DNA of 64,000 nt from Phocoena phocoena (taxonomy: Eukaryota > Chordata > Mammalia > Artiodactyla > Phocoenidae), in NCBI RefSeq assembly GCF_963924675.1, contig NC_089232.1, positions 42,696,522-42,760,521 of the forward strand. Reading direction: 5' to 3'. The position numbers and the translations under genes are program-made. The notes under the pieces were generated by a model. The model had not been told where the DNA came from and made no database searches. It saw only the letters and a list, made by a program, of their open reading frames with translations. This document shows, in pieces, positions 45,426-55,975 of the stretch (position 1 is the stretch's first letter; each line of letters opens with the position of its first letter).

Positions 45426-47221
45426 AATACCAATGAAGTCAGTATTATTATTTTCATTTTATCTTACACTTCCAAGATTTGTCCGTGGCTATCTGATATT
45501 CAGTAATGGTTCAGTAAGAGTTTGGTTTGGGTACTTGAGATATTTAAATTAAACTCCAGTACAACCATCCTGAAATATAAAATCAAAAATAAAACAAATG
45601 TCTCTGATAACAATTTCTGAAATCTCTGTTAAATACCTCATTGGTCAAAAAGAAAATCAAAACCTTGATTGTGCAATGTTTGTAAAATAACAAAAGTAAA
45701 AACAGTAAGTTTCAGAACAAATAGGATATATCTACTGTTAATTACAGCACAATTCCCATAGTCTTAAACTCTTAATTAAGAAAGATTAAAAGGATGAGTT
45801 AATTATTTAAATCAAGTTTTTGAAAACGATCAAGTGGGAACTAAGGAAAGTAGAGGAATGATTTTAAAAAATGAAAGCATAAATTTATACATAAAGCAGA
45901 ACCTATAAGTGAATTCAAGACCTGGTTCTTTAAAAAAAACCAGATAAAATATATTAGATTTGAAATAAAAATGAGGACATAAACAACTGCACATAAAGAA
46001 AAAATCAAATTAGTTATAAATGAGTATCTTACATATTCTCCCTAATTCTATTTGAAAGCGTAGACGAAATAAAAGCTTTTCTGATTAAAAAATCCCATAA
46101 AAACCAGAGTTAAATCAAAAAGATGTAGGAAAACTAAATAGTCCCCAAATCCAAGGTAAAAATTGAGAAAAGTGTTAATCCCCAGAAACATTACACTTAG
46201 AAGATTTTACATACGAAGTCTTCTAAATACTTTAAAGCTTGAAAAAGTAATAATTCTAATTATAATTTTTCTCACATAAAAAGTTTAAACTGATATCAAA
46301 ATCTGATTAATGATAATAGAAAGGGAAAAACAAAAATGAACCACTTTATTAACCCATGAACACAAAAATGCAAAACACATTATTGGCAAATAGAATTAGA
46401 GCTATTATGAAGGATGACTTAATTTTGGAAAAACTAGTGATATAATTTACCATATTAAAAGATGCAGAAAAATATGATCAATTTAATAGATGATAAAAAT
46501 GCAGTTGCTTTAAAGCAATATTTATTTTTAATATAAAACTTTAAAAATGGAAATGGAAACTTCCTTAGCATGAGATAAATGCATGCCCAATTCAAAAGCA
46601 AGCGAGCATCAGGCTAAATAGTGAAACACTAAGATACTCCTGTTACACTCAGGAGAAATATAGATATGCTCTTTTACATCATTATCATTTATTATTTTTC
46701 TGGAAATACAGACATTAGATTCATTAGACAAAAAATGAATTTAGATTTATAAATATTGGAAAGTATGGGCTAAATTTTAATTTTGCAAATGATAACAATT
46801 TTATACTTAAACCCTAAAAGAATCAACTAAGAACTATTATAAAAATAATTTAGTGAAATAATAGATTAAAAATAAATAACCAAAAAGTTTTCTATATACA
46901 AAACTATAAATTCAGAAACACATAGTTTCTAAATTTCTATATGTTCTGTATAACAAGTGGAATAAGAAAAATAGTATTACAAAGATATATTCCAAGAAGA
47001 TATTCCTGTAGTGAAGAACTACATCTGCATGGTAAATGAACATGAAAATTAGGTATAGAATTCCTTACATGGATATATGTCGTTGTTAACAAATTTCAAG
47101 AATGAATAAATAATTATTCAGGCATCAGGAAAAGCTAATAACCTCCAAAAGAGACAAAAATCCAGACAGACCTCAAACTTCTGCATAGCAACACTCCATG
47201 CTCAACTATAAATGAGAATTG

Positions 47222-47465
47222 TCTGCACTGTGCTGTCCAAAATGATAGTCACTAATTATATATGGCTTTTGAGCTCTTGAAGTGTGGCTAGTTCAAACTG
47301 AGACATGCTCTGAATATAAAATACATACTGGATTTTGAAGACAATATAAAAATTTTTAAAAATCTCATTAATCATGTTTTATGTTGATTACATGTTAAAA
47401 TGATATTTAGACACATTGGGTTGAATAAGATATATTATTAAAATTAAAAAATGTAATGGAATAAA
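47222..47465 (-). mobile_element. MER5A-like hAT DNA transposon
   Basis: Begins with the hAT-type end 'cactgtgctgtccaaaatga' and continues 'tatggcttttgagctcttga', 'agtgtggctagttcaaactg', 'aaaatacatactggattttg', which follow MER5A. The far end is lost in A/T-rich sequence and no 8-bp duplication could be confirmed. Confidence 0.75.
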
Positions 47466-48466
47466 ATGTTTAGTATACAATATCTGCAAATAATAATGTG
47501 TAGAACTAATGTGAAAAAAAATAAATCTTTTCTAAGGATAGTAAAGAAGTATCAAGAGATAGACATACTTTGGATAAGAATAATCTATGTTAAAAATGTA
47601 TATTTTCCTCAAATCTGTACATTTAATATACTCCTTTCAAAATACCAGCAAGATTGCTTTTAAGAAAATTTGTAAAATGATACTAAATTTCATTTGAAAA
47701 AAATAGTGAAATTAAAATGAAAGATTGTAAATGAGAAGAATAGTGTTGGAAAATAAGCCCTACCAGATATTAACATAAAGTATAAAGCTAGAGAACTTTA
47801 AAAAGTTGGTCACTGCTTTAAGAAAAGACTGAAGAGTATGAAAGTAAAAGTCAAAATATATGAAGATTTAATACATGATAAAGGTAGGGTTCAAATAAAT
47901 GGGGAAGGAATGGATTATTTAATAAACAATGTTCAATAAATTGGCTTAACATTTGAAGAACTAAAGTGAGATCTCTACCTCATTCATACACTAAAATGAA
48001 TTTCAGATGAATCAAACATTATAACATAAAAAGTAAAATCATAAAAGCAATGGAGTAAAACATTAGAATATTGCTGTAGTAAAAGCCTTCTAAGCATGAC
48101 ACAAAATTTGGAAGTTGTAAAAGGGAGACTGACAAATTTGAGGACATAAAGATTAAATCCTTCAGTCAAAACAAAAAATTGAAGTCAGAACATGAATGAC
48201 CACCATGGGAAAAAGTAATCAGAAAAGCATATGAGAAAGGGCTAATTTTATTTTTATGAAAGGATTCACAAGTTAGTAAGAAAAAGTAGCTCAACCCTAT
48301 AGAGATATGAACAAAAACATAAAGAGGTAGTTTACTAGGATGACCTTCACAACACATTTGTAACAACCACACACACAAATTCTGGAAACAATCTAAATAT
48401 GTGTCAATTATGATTCACACAAATCATGAAGTATACTGAAAAAAATTTCCTTTAAAAGTGAGGTAT

Positions 48467-48843
48467 GGGCTTCCCTAGTGGCACAGTGGTTGAGAATCCG
48501 CCTGCCAATGCAGGGGACACAGGTTCGAGCCCTGGTCCGGTTAGATCCCACATGCCACGGAGCAACCAAGCCCATGCCCCGCAACTACTGAGCCTGCACT
48601 CTAGAGCCCACGAGCCACAACTACTGAGCTCATGAGCCACAGCTACTGAGCCCTTGTGCCACAACTACTGAAGCCCGTGTGCCTAGAGCCCATGCTCCGC
48701 AACAAGAGAAGCCACTGCAATGAGAAGCCTGCACACCGCAATGAAGAGTAGCCCCCACTCACCGCAACCAGAGAAAGCCTGCATACAGCAACGAAGACCC
48801 AACACAGCCAAAAAAATGAATTAAATAAATAAATTTATTTTAA
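48467..48843 (+). mobile_element. CHR SINE, long class (CHRL-like)
   Basis: About 377 bp: head 'gggcttccctagtggcacag', intact B box 'ggttcgagccc', about four 'acaactactgag'-type units at 48584-48672, 'agagaagccactgcaatgag', 'agcctgca' units and an (AAAT)n tail. A slightly diverged duplication is seen: 'aaaagtgaggta' (48454-48465) and 'aaaaatgaggta' (48843-48854). Confidence 0.93.
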
Positions 48844-48970
48844 AAAATGAGGTAGATTTTTTAAACTGATATGGAAAAATATCCAAACTACATTATCATA
48901 TGAATAAGGGACCTAAAAATATGCCCAAATTTATTTTTACCTGTGAAAAAGCACGGAATTTCTAACAAGT

Positions 48971-49198
48971 ATCTCTATTAACATTGCAGTAGTGTTAACT
49001 TAGTGCAAAGTGTAACAAGTCTGTTCTATGATAATAGTTGATTATTTCAAAAGTCATCTATTTAAATAGAATTTAAAGGGAAAAGAAAGGGGAAGATAAA
49101 GACTGCAATGCACATAATTAAATGCATTATATTGATTTCCTATAAAACTGATTTTGTTACTTTTTTTAAGAGTATTATGTGAATTTAACATTTTGTTT
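48971..49198. other. AT-rich DNA
   Basis: No feature recognised. Confidence 0.3.
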
Positions 49199-49205
49199 TG
49201 GAGAT

Positions 49206-49208
<3 letters not shown>

Positions 49209-49255
<47 letters not shown>

Positions 49256-49445
49256 GGTACGCGGGCCTCTCACCGTTGTGGCCTCTCCCATGGCGGAGCA
49301 CAGGCTCCGGACGCGCAGGCTCAGCGGCCATGGTTCATGGGCCCAGCTGCTCCGCGGCATGTGGGATCTTCCTGGACTGGGGCACAAACCTGTGTCCCCT
49401 GCCTGGGCAGGCGGACTCTCAACCACTGCGCCACCAGGGAAGCCC
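49209..49445 (-). mobile_element. CHR-type SINE (short class) with a 45-nt poly(A)
   Basis: Minus-strand copy whose tail is an uninterrupted run of 45 T at 49209-49253. Head at 49445. The duplication tggagatag is at 49199-49207 and 49446-49454. Long pure A tails shorten quickly after insertion in SINEs studied elsewhere (known for Alu), so this copy may be recent. An assembly effect at the homopolymer is possible. Confidence 0.95.
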
Positions 49446-49454
49446 TGGAGATAG

Positions 49455-51791
49455 ATATTTTGAAATAATGTAATTCATTGTGTAACTTTATAATAGACCC
49501 ATATAAAACATGTAAAAGCTAAATTATCCAGTTTGCTATTCCACTGGATTCCAATGCCATATTTTAATATAAGTATAAAGAGTCTAATTTAAAAACAGCG
49601 CCTTTTACAAATTACTGTGTTTTTTTAGCTTCGTGATTAATTTTTCTATAGCTGTTCTTTCAGAATAAAAGAATAGTTATCTTAAATCTCTCTGTAGTTG
49701 TACCGATTTCATCTTTGTTTCAAAATTTTAAAAAGATATGAGTAATTCTCATTCCTTCCTTCTTTGTAGAAATATTATTTTAAAAATACTCTGCCTTCAA
49801 ATATAAATTAAATATAAACCAGAAGAATAAAATTTATTCAGCCATGAATTAATAATAGGTTACTAAGAACTTGAAAATTAATTCAGCACCAGGCTAAATT
49901 TTATCCTTTTCCCCTTTTTTCTCAAATCACTTTTATATAGCCACACTTTAGTGAGCAAATAGGAAGTTTCACAAAAGAAATTATTGTGCTAATTCTGTTG
50001 CTAACAGCAAGGCCCTAGGTAGTTTCAACCATTTTAAGTGGCTTCTATTTTTCTACAGGTTATTTGGAATTGGTTTATTATAACCAGGTAGGATGACACT
50101 ATCCTTCCATTTTCTACCTAAGGAAGTGGGAAACCAGTTTAGAAGTTGTCATCACTCTGAGGTGAATCAATTCTAGAGCAGAGTGGGTGCTGGGAGCCCT
50201 TCAGTTCTTCCAGTTTTCTCTCTGGTTTCAGATTAGCATGGATGCCTCCAACTTGAATCTACCATCACAATTCTTTACTTCATTTACAAAACTCTTGGAA
50301 ATTGAATAAAAACTTTTAATGAAATGAAGTGAATGTAGTTACCTGAGGAAAAAAAAACTTTATTTTTTTGCTGTGACTAATTCTCTGTTGCCAAATTTTC
50401 TGGAGAACCTGCATCTGTAAACAGATGTCTAAAAACTTGGTGGGAGAAATTAGTTTGCAAATAGCAGAGTTAAAAAAAAATTGAATACTTATACCTTTTT
50501 TTTTTCACTAAAAATCTTCCCTAGAGCTAATTCATATTCTAATTAGGATGGTGAATATCCCAGAGGGAAATATATCCCAAACTTGTTTGACCATGGAAGC
50601 TATTTTTTTCCCCTATAGAACATCTGTTTAGTAGAACAAATTTGGGTAATACTGATAAGAGCATATCTTTGGACATTAAAAGAAAAAAAAAAGAAAGAAG
50701 AACTACCTTAATAATTTGACTTACAGCACAAATCTCCTGCTATATTAAAACAAATTTATACTTTAGCAAGTTAATCTGTAATATCACCTTTTATTGGTAT
50801 AAGAATAACACATTTTATGATTTTAGTTAGAGGCTTCATAACTGATAGAATTACTACACCTTGGAGGTGATGCTATCGAGGACTCTGTTGGCCAAGTTGC
50901 TGCTATGCATTTGTTTGAATAGAGCTTTGCTAATAATCATCGAAGGTGCTGTGCACAATGGCTGGGCCTTGTTATGGTCTGTAGGCTCTGTCCAAAATTT
51001 CAGCCACAGAGGCAGTCTGGATGTGAAGGCTGGCTCTAGAAGCCATGCAATTTACCCACCCTCAAGCAATGATTATTTTGACTATGCAATGAGCAGATGA
51101 AAAAAAAAAGAGACAATTTCATATGTGAACACTAAGTTCTGTTCACTCTTGGAAGGCTCAGTATGAGTACAGCGATGCCTGTGATAAATTTTAAGCTCTG
51201 GGTTCCTTAGTCATTGCTCCTGGTATTGTTAGGGAATTTAAACTGTCACTGTTCTTCTGGTCTGACGTTTTCCTTAAATAGCCCATTTATTAATGCTTAT
51301 TAGAGGGAAATTTTAAAATTCTTTTCTGTTTTTTCCTCCTGCATATTTAAAGTCAGCTTAACATTGTAAGGACTCTCAGGCAGTTGGGTTATTCTGCTAT
51401 GTCATTTGGCGGCTTAGTTTTCTGCTTTGTCTACATACCTGTTAAATTTTGTCTAAATGATAGATCGCAGTATTTTATTATTTTATCCAACAGATAATTT
51501 CACTATGTTCTCTTCTCAGTTTCTATGATCTACCACTTTCAATATATGTCTACAGAAACCTTCACTCCTTACTGTGTCTTATATGCAGCAAATGGGAGAT
51601 TCGTTCATATTTGTAAAATTTCTTAGATTCTAAAAACATCTTTGATATGAAGAGGAACAGAATTCCCATTATGATTCAAATAAGCAGAAGGGATATAAAT
51701 GATCTGAAGCAGGTTTGTAAGTTTAGTTGGTGACTGTCTATGTGATGTAATTTCAGGGATCTCACAGCACCAAAAATAAATGACTGAAAAC
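49455..51791. other. AT-rich single-copy-looking DNA, 2.3 kb
   Basis: No gene, exon or named repeat recognised. A 79-codon plus frame (50861-51100) has no domain. Confidence 0.4.
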
Positions 51792-51841
51792 ATTCTGTTC
51801 TACAAAATGGGATGTAGAACAGAATCTGTTCTACAGATTCT
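51792..51841. repeat. Double hairpin from a triplicated 'ctgttctaca' unit
   Basis: attctgttctac (51792-51803) pairs with gtagaacagaat (51814-51825) around a 10-nt loop. Then agaatctg (51821-51828) pairs with cagattct (51834-51841) around ttcta. The two stems share bases 51821-51825, so they are mutually exclusive structures. Confidence 0.85.
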
Positions 51842-52254
51842 GTTTGTCTTAAGCCCTCTGATCAACGTTAAAATGTGCACAGACCTTCAGTTAGATATGT
51901 AAACATATTATATATTAAAGATTTCAAGCAAATTCATTTAAGAGGAAGATTGAGTAGGGTAAGAGACTGCAGGAGGATTTGGGACAGCTAACGTCGGGAG
52001 CCGAGGAGAAGGCCATGGAAGAGAAGAGGCTGGGGACACCAGACACAAACAATTCCCTTTGATAAATGCCAGCTCTGAATACCTCACTAAATCTCCTGAA
52101 AAGGAGAATGTGGCCAGTAGTGCCAGTGTGGATACACTGAAGAGCAGATGGCTCATAGTGTTGTCAGTCTTTAGTCAGAAATGTGATGCATGTTTTAAAT
52201 TTGGGGATAGGGTATGAGAAAGGAAAGCATCTTTGCTAACACATCGCTGAAACT
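51842..52254. other. Single-copy-looking DNA
   Basis: No gene recognised. The 51950-52160 part is G-rich and purine-rich on the plus strand. Confidence 0.35.
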
Positions 52255-52434
52255 CTCTCACTGTTGTGGCCTCTCCCATTGCGGAGCACAGGCTCCGGAC
52301 GCGCAGGCCCAGCGGCCATGGTTCATGGGCCCAGCCGCTCCGCGGCATGCGGGATCCTCCCGGACCGGGGCACGAACCGGCATCCCCTGCATCGGCAGGT
52401 GGACTCTCAACCACTGCGCCACCAGGGAAGCCCT
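52255..52434 (-). mobile_element. CHR-type SINE lacking its 3' end and poly(A)
   Basis: Minus-strand copy with a normal head at 52434. It stops at 'cagtgagag' of the body, missing the last ~13 bases ('gcccgcgtaccgc') and the whole A tail. No target duplication is visible around it. Either a deletion removed the tail and one flank, or the copy integrated without normal priming. Confidence 0.9.
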
Positions 52435-52449
52435 TGGGCTTCTTTTTAC

Positions 52450-52567
52450 CTGAAGCTGGGCGGAATGATTGTGGCGTCTTCCTGAGCTGTCTGAGGGCCT
52501 TGGGTTTTGGATTCTTTGAAGCCGGAATCTCTTCTCTCATCCAGCGGTCCTTCCCCTGCCTTAATAT
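52450..52567 (-). other. Open segment ending at a good splice-donor-like site
   Basis: Minus-strand reading is open from about 52567 to 52450 and is Lys/Pro/Arg-rich (RWMREEIPASKNPKPKAL, RQLRKTPQSFRPAS). It is followed by cag|gtaaaaag (GT at 52449-52448). No convincing acceptor, partner exon or homolog is recognised, and a 39-codon open stretch is easily chance. Listed as a weak exon candidate only. Confidence 0.12.
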
Positions 52568-52898
52568 CTATACCACTCATCACTGAATTTCAGGGCTGTA
52601 TGCTCCAGAGGGAGGTAGGCTGAGAGAAGGAGGCTGGAAGTGGTGGAAATGGAAGACTGTGACTCTGTGAGGCTGAGTGTTTTGGACGGGGCCTCGGGGA
52701 GGGGATTCTTGTGCTCTAACCCCAGGCCTTTAAGGCATAGCTGGTGGCTGCACCTGTTTGGCCTTTATCAAAAACACTGGTGCGCTACACACCACCGGGG
52801 TCTTTCTGAGAGGAGGTCAGTAGAAACCCATGCTGTTCTTTACCAAGCTTGTGCCTTTGAACTTGTAGGTATCCACTGATTGTATCAAAATGTTATAT

Positions 52899-52938
52899 GT
52901 CCCTCATCTTCAGTTTAATGTCCCTTATCTTCAGTTTA
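52899..52938. repeat. Two-copy tandem duplication, 20-bp period
   Basis: The two 20-bp units differ at one position, consistent with replication slippage. Confidence 0.8.
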
Positions 52939-53024
52939 AATGTTCCATACCCCATGTGGTATGTTAATTCATGATCAGGTCTCCCCAAAAGAAAATCGAT
53001 TAGGGTTGAATATACACAAACTAG

Positions 53025-53071
53025 AAATGCCCTTCTAGAAGAGGTTAGTATGCTTTTCTAGAAGGACATTT
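53025..53071. repeat. Inverted repeat, 20-bp arms, 7-nt loop
   Basis: aaatgcccttctagaagagg (53025-53044) pairs with gcttttctagaaggacattt (53052-53071) at about 17 of 20 positions around ttagtat. Pairing continues weakly outward ('actag' against 'ttagt'). It could be a remnant of a tiny palindromic DNA transposon. Confidence 0.75.
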
Positions 53072-53079
53072 TAGTAACT

Positions 53080-53280
53080 TTATACCATCACACTCATAGT
53101 ATCTTAGGGGAAGGAACCTTTGAAATCATTCAGTCCTATTCAGTTGGCTCGTAGATGAAGAAGCTGGGGTCTGGATGGGTGAAGTGCCTTTACCCAAGGC
53201 TTCAGAGCCAGACAGGAACACAAATCTTTGGGCCCCAGCCCCATGCTTTCCCTAGTACATCACACCGCCCTTGGTGCCTC
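53080..53280 (-). repeat. Possible old MIR-like repeat
   Basis: 'gaacctttgaaatcattcag' near 53117, 'tagatgaagaagctggggtc' near 53152, 'ttcagagccagacagg' near 53200 and 'ttccctagtacatcacaccg' near 53248 follow a mammal-wide pattern ('...gatgaggaaactgaggcccagag...ccactacatcacgctgcc'). The family is uncertain. Confidence 0.35.
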
Positions 53281-53749
53281 TTTGCAGTGACTTACCCCAC
53301 CTCAAATAAAAAGGAGAAAATGTTTCCCTTAAAGTACTCTAAAACGCCAAGTACTTGCTACAACTATTTGGCGTCACCAATCAAAATATGCAAAACAATC
53401 ACGCTTCACTAAGGAAGATCAGCGTTAGGTTCAGCATTCATTACACAGGAAACGCTATTGTAATTTATTTGGAATCTGAAAACAAATTTTTAAATTTTAC
53501 TAAAAACGTAAAAAAATTGAAAATCTACAAGATGAAAGTTGTCTTGAAGAAATATAATGTAGGAAACCAAAGAGAAGACATCTGCTTATGTTAATCCCTG
53601 CTTACTCAGCTATCTGCCTACCCACCTCTTCCACTAGTGAGCTTGTTCCTACCATGTCCCCTCCCTGCTCCTTCTTAGCTTGACAGAGGCTTATGAATTC
53701 AAGGGGTTCAATTCAGTTTGTTGTCCAACAGAGTTCTGCTCTGTATGAG
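53281..53749. other. Single-copy-looking DNA
   Basis: No gene recognised. Contains at 53590-53619 one copy of an exact 30-bp duplication shared with 55105-55134. Confidence 0.4.
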
Positions 53750-53763
53750 CAAGATGATTCTTT

Positions 53764-53973
53764 TTTTTTTTTTTTTTTTTTTGCGGTACGCGGGCCTCTC
53801 ACTGCTGTGGCCCCTCCCGTTGCGGAGCACAGGCTCCGGACGCGCAGGCTCAGCGGCCATAGCTCACGGGCCCAGCCACTCCGCGGCATGTGGGATCCTC
53901 CCGGACCGGGGCACGAACCCGTGTCCCCTGCATCGGCAGGCGGGCTCCCAACCACTGCGCCACCAGGGAAGCC
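53764..53973 (-). mobile_element. CHR-type SINE (short class)
   Basis: Minus-strand copy with poly(T) to 53782 and head at 53973. The duplication caagatgattcttt is exact at 53750-53763 and 53974-53987. The body is close to the most common form here. Confidence 0.96.
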
Positions 53974-54289
53974 CAAGATGATTCTTTAATGAAATGCCCT
54001 GTCACGCATATTTCACAGATTATCTTCATTTTTCCTACTATGACTCTGATCTTCACTGCTTTCAAATCTTGAGATGGTTCTCTTGACTTTTGGTGTCTGA
54101 TTCAGAAGACAGCCATTCCTCTTAAACCAGTTTACCTTGCTCAAGCCCTCGCCTCAGTATTCTACCCTGAAGTGGCCTTGGGGCTTGAAGTACCCTGGGT
54201 GAAGATGTTTTGCATAAAGAGGACAATAGACATAGCAACATACTTTAAAATTTTTTAATTTATATTTTTCTAAAGTAATACTCAATGTT

Positions 54290-55735
54290 GCATATTAGAT
54301 TCCCTGGGGAAAATATTCAGATTGAGATTTTGGGGGGAGTTTATTGGGAGTGCTCTCGGGAACCACACCTGTGAGAGAATGAAGGAAATAGGATGGTCTA
54401 GGGGGAAATTGGAGGCAAGAGAGCTAGGCCTTAATACTCTCACATTAACCAATATTGGATGTGAGTTGCCTCCTGAATTTGGGGGGTGGGAGGTGTGACC
54501 TAGGACAGGGAGGCTCTCTTTAGCTTAGATAGCCTTCTTCAGCCCAGGGTGAGGCCCAGAGATAAACTCAGGTGAAAGCATGAGTGGTAGATTGAGTCCT
54601 GAGGTTGATCTATACAGGACACCCCAGCATCCACAAGAGCCCACCATTCATATTGCTCAGATATGTAAGTTTCATATAACACACTCAGGGAACAGCTCCC
54701 CCTGTATCCTCTTGGGCTCTTCCTAGGAAAATTACAAGAAAAGTTTAGTGGGATGAACTATAGCTCTAGCTCCTTCAGCGGGTCTCAAGGCTACAATGTA
54801 ATGTGTCTGTCTTCCACTAACCTTCCTAAATTCCACTTACGTTTGGCTTATACCTCATAGTCTGGATGGCTCACTTGCTAGGATGACTCAGACCCTAATC
54901 TCTGTAGGCTCTGAGCCCTAGATAACATGTTCTTCACAGTATATGCCTGTGAATTTGCCCCTTTACAATCAAGATGGTACGAGAGATGCTGATAAAGTTC
55001 ATCTGGGTACCAGCATGTTCTTCCATGCCTTCATTATATAATAGCTGTCCTACTTATTCCTGATGATTAGGCCAGTTGTCCTGCCAGGATGTAACTCCTT
55101 TCCTGTTAATCCCTGCTTACTCAGCTATCTGCCTGTGGTCTCAGTACAAGAAACATAAAGGGAATGGGCAGCACCCATAGCTTAAATTTCAATGGCACTC
55201 TTACTATGTACCATGATGGAAGCATTCGTACCTGGGAACCAGAAGTTTTAAACCTGCAGAGCCCTGTGTTGAGGGGAAGAGAAGCACACATTCCTCAAGT
55301 GGGTCACTGGGAGTGAGGGTAAGCTGAGCCACTCATGTTTCCACCCCTTGTTTCCTGGACCTATTTTTCTATCTATTGGGAAGACAGCACAATTAATAGG
55401 TCATTGATTTAGAGTGTCATATAACATTCTGTAGGAAGAGCCCCCATTCTCCCAGGGTGTTACTTGTGAGCTGGAGCTTCAGCTGTACCTTCATCAGGCC
55501 ATTCCATTGCTCTACCAGGTCAGCATCTTCTAGAAGGCACAGTAAGCAATAGCACCAGTGGATTGCCTGGTCATGTAACCATTCCAAAGTCTATAGGATT
55601 CTGTGTCAGTGGATCGAACACTGTGTAAGCGCTTGGAGCGTGAGCATAGATAGGCCCTGCAGGCAGGAAAAGCAAACCCATACTTGGAAAATACGTTGAT
55701 GCCATTCAAGTTGAGTTGCTGCCATTCCAGTGTAA
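54290..55735 (-). repeat. ERVL/MaLR-type internal remnant (non-coding)
   Basis: Read on the minus strand, the text follows by recall the 3' internal region of MaLR/ERVL-type elements: 'actggaatggcagcaactca' at the 55735 side, 'ctgcctgcagggcc' near 55664, 'ccaggcaatccactggtgct' near 55565, 'agaagatgctgacctggtag' near 55528 and 'gtgacccacttgaggaatgt' near 55306. No frame is open for any length and no LTR adjoins it. An A-run lies at 55734-55753. The assignment is tentative. Confidence 0.5.
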
Positions 55736-55874
55736 AAAAAAAAAAAAAAAAAATCCAGTCTGATCAACTAGCCAAATCTTTATCAGAAAGACCTTTTCCA
55801 TGTTCCTTTACTGAAATACTGGGGTTTGTTGTTAGGAGAAGAAATTACAGCTGGGCCTCTCCTGCTTTTCTTGT

Positions 55875-55975
55875 GTTCTTATTTTAATTCTTCCACTTAT
55901 AGCTCTGTAATTTTAGGCTAGTCACTTAACTTCTTTGACCTTAAGATTTTATATCAGTAAGTGCATAATCCTTCT
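55875..55975 (+). repeat. MIR fragment
   Basis: 'ttccacttatagctctgtaa', 'ttttaggctagtcacttaac' and 'ttctttgaccttaagatttt' match the MIR 5' half and core. Confidence 0.5.

Larger units (their letters stand above)
45560..48970 (+). repeat. Very old L1-type LINE remnant(s), AT-rich
   Basis: Diverged plus-strand L1 phrases recur in order: 'cacaaaaatgcaaaacacat' near 46361 with 'ggcaaatagaattagagcta' near 46385, 'atgcagaaaaatatgatcaa' near 46462, 'tttcaaaataccagcaagat' near 47636 and 'aaataaatggggaaggaatg' near 47894. It is interrupted by a MER5A-like element (47222-47465) and a CHRL SINE (48467-48843). Stops are dense and no motif is intact. The subfamily (L1M or HAL1 type) is not certain. Confidence 0.55.
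52568..53079. other. Single-copy-looking DNA with two small local repeats
   Basis: Contains a 20-bp tandem duplication at 52899-52938 (atgtccctcatcttcagttt and atgtcccttatcttcagttt) and an inverted repeat at 53025-53071. No gene recognised. Confidence 0.4.
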
